DNA from: Fibrobacterota bacterium
Lineage (GTDB): Bacteria > Fibrobacterota > Chitinivibrionia > Chitinivibrionales > Chitinispirillaceae
Length of the DNA stretch: 34,510 nt
NCBI GenBank assembly: GCA_023412475.1
Contig: JAEYNR010000030.1
Span: 1-34,510 of the forward strand
Reading direction: 5' to 3'
The translations under genes were made by a program, and so were the position numbers. The notes under the pieces were generated by a model. It was not told the DNA's origin. It searched no databases and worked only from the letters and a program-made list of their open reading frames with translations. Shown one piece after another: positions 34,111-34,510 of this stretch. Each line of letters opens with the position of its first letter. Position 1 is the stretch's first letter.

Positions 34111-34330
34111 ACGGTAGAGTACGGTAGAGTTCGCAGAGAAAAGAATAAAAACAGGACTCAAAGTATAAACGCGAAGCGTTTACAGAATCGGAATGGAAAT
34201 TATAATAATCACTACTGTATGATACTGGGACTCTTATAAACGCGAAGCGTTTACCCCTTTGCGCCCTTTACGTCCTCTGCATTTTAAACTCTCTGTGATC
34301 GTTGTTGCGAAACTGAAAGTTAGAGTTGAG
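34111..34330. repeat. Patch of short intergenic repeats and two identical palindromes
   Basis: ACGGTAGAGT is tandemly doubled at 34111-34130. The 19-bp stretch TATAAACGCGAAGCGTTTA occurs twice, at 34164-34182 and 34235-34253. Each copy contains the 7-bp inverted repeat TAAACGC / GCGTTTA around GAA. After it, CTTTGCGCCCTTTACGTCC and the following CTCTGC/AACTCT words resemble the degenerate intergenic repeats found in many bacterial genomes. No coding potential is seen. Confidence 0.6.
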
Positions 34331-34510
34331 CAAATATTAAACGGTTTAACAGAACATAATAACACAAAATCGAAAAAAACAGCAGCTATATAATATCAAA
34401 ACAATACCTATTCAGAAGTAATTCCTCTCAAACCTTCCTCAGGTCTCTTTTGTGCAGGTCCCGAGATTGCTATATCAAATGATAAATAACCAAAGATACA
34501 CCATTGAAAT

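Larger units (their letters stand above)
33763..34510. other. Non-coding window end
   Basis: No gene was found in 748 bp on either strand. It contains a terminator hairpin, an ATACCC/GGGTAT palindrome and a patch of short repeats, each listed separately. T-runs and A-runs are frequent. Confidence 0.55.

Overview
The window (about 40% G+C by eye) looks like a chromosomal segment of a Fibrobacterota-type bacterium, probably on the Chitinispirillum / Chitinivibrionia side. The main evidence is a TIGR02147-family protein (a paralogous family first defined in Fibrobacter succinogenes), DUF2341/LamG lipoproteins, sorting-domain-like modules that resemble type IX secretion (T9SS) signals on extracellular enzymes, and plant cell wall esterases and glucanases. 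No rRNA, tRNA, transposase or CRISPR array was recognised.

Left part (1-10.6 kb, minus strand): a 1200-residue surface lipoprotein built of Ig/PKD-like repeats and a beta-helix membrane protein, then an envelope operon reading GT9-like glycosyltransferase, membrane-anchored L,D-transpeptidase, and an 872-residue all-coiled-coil protein. The last two genes share an ATGA stop/start overlap. Middle part (10.7-21.6 kb, mixed strands): a GAF-GAF-GGDEF diguanylate cyclase, a PhnP-like metallo-hydrolase followed 14 bp later by pyrE, a cytoplasmic GH57 enzyme, an unrecognised 420-residue protein, a LysM/M23 endopeptidase and an orphan PAS histidine kinase.

Right part (22-33.8 kb): a short-repeat array with 22-bp period and a 154-bp higher-order period, then a minus-strand hemicellulose/cellulose cluster. 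In transcription order it reads TIGR02147 protein, DUF2341/LamG lipoprotein, CE6-type acetylesterase, CE15 glucuronoyl esterase and GH45 endoglucanase. The cluster is bracketed by two genes that keep good start sites and signal peptides but are cut to short N-terminal stubs (FG-GAP-like at 22.9-23.2 kb, SMP-30/gluconolactonase-like at 31.4-31.6 kb). A divergent secreted beta-helix protein with a C-terminal sorting-like domain follows. The last 750 bp are non-coding, with palindromes and short repeats. CE6 would deacetylate xylan, CE15 would cut lignin-glucuronoxylan esters and GH45 would cut beta-1,4-glucan, so the set fits plant biomass attack. The TIGR02147 protein and lipoprotein are plausible regulatory and surface-binding partners.

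The most notable observation is that the GH45 protein carries its family motifs in circularly permuted order, with the usual N-terminal catalytic Asp segment at the extreme C terminus. In both the GH45 and CE15 proteins a sorting-like module is nested inside a carboxypeptidase-regulatory-like domain.
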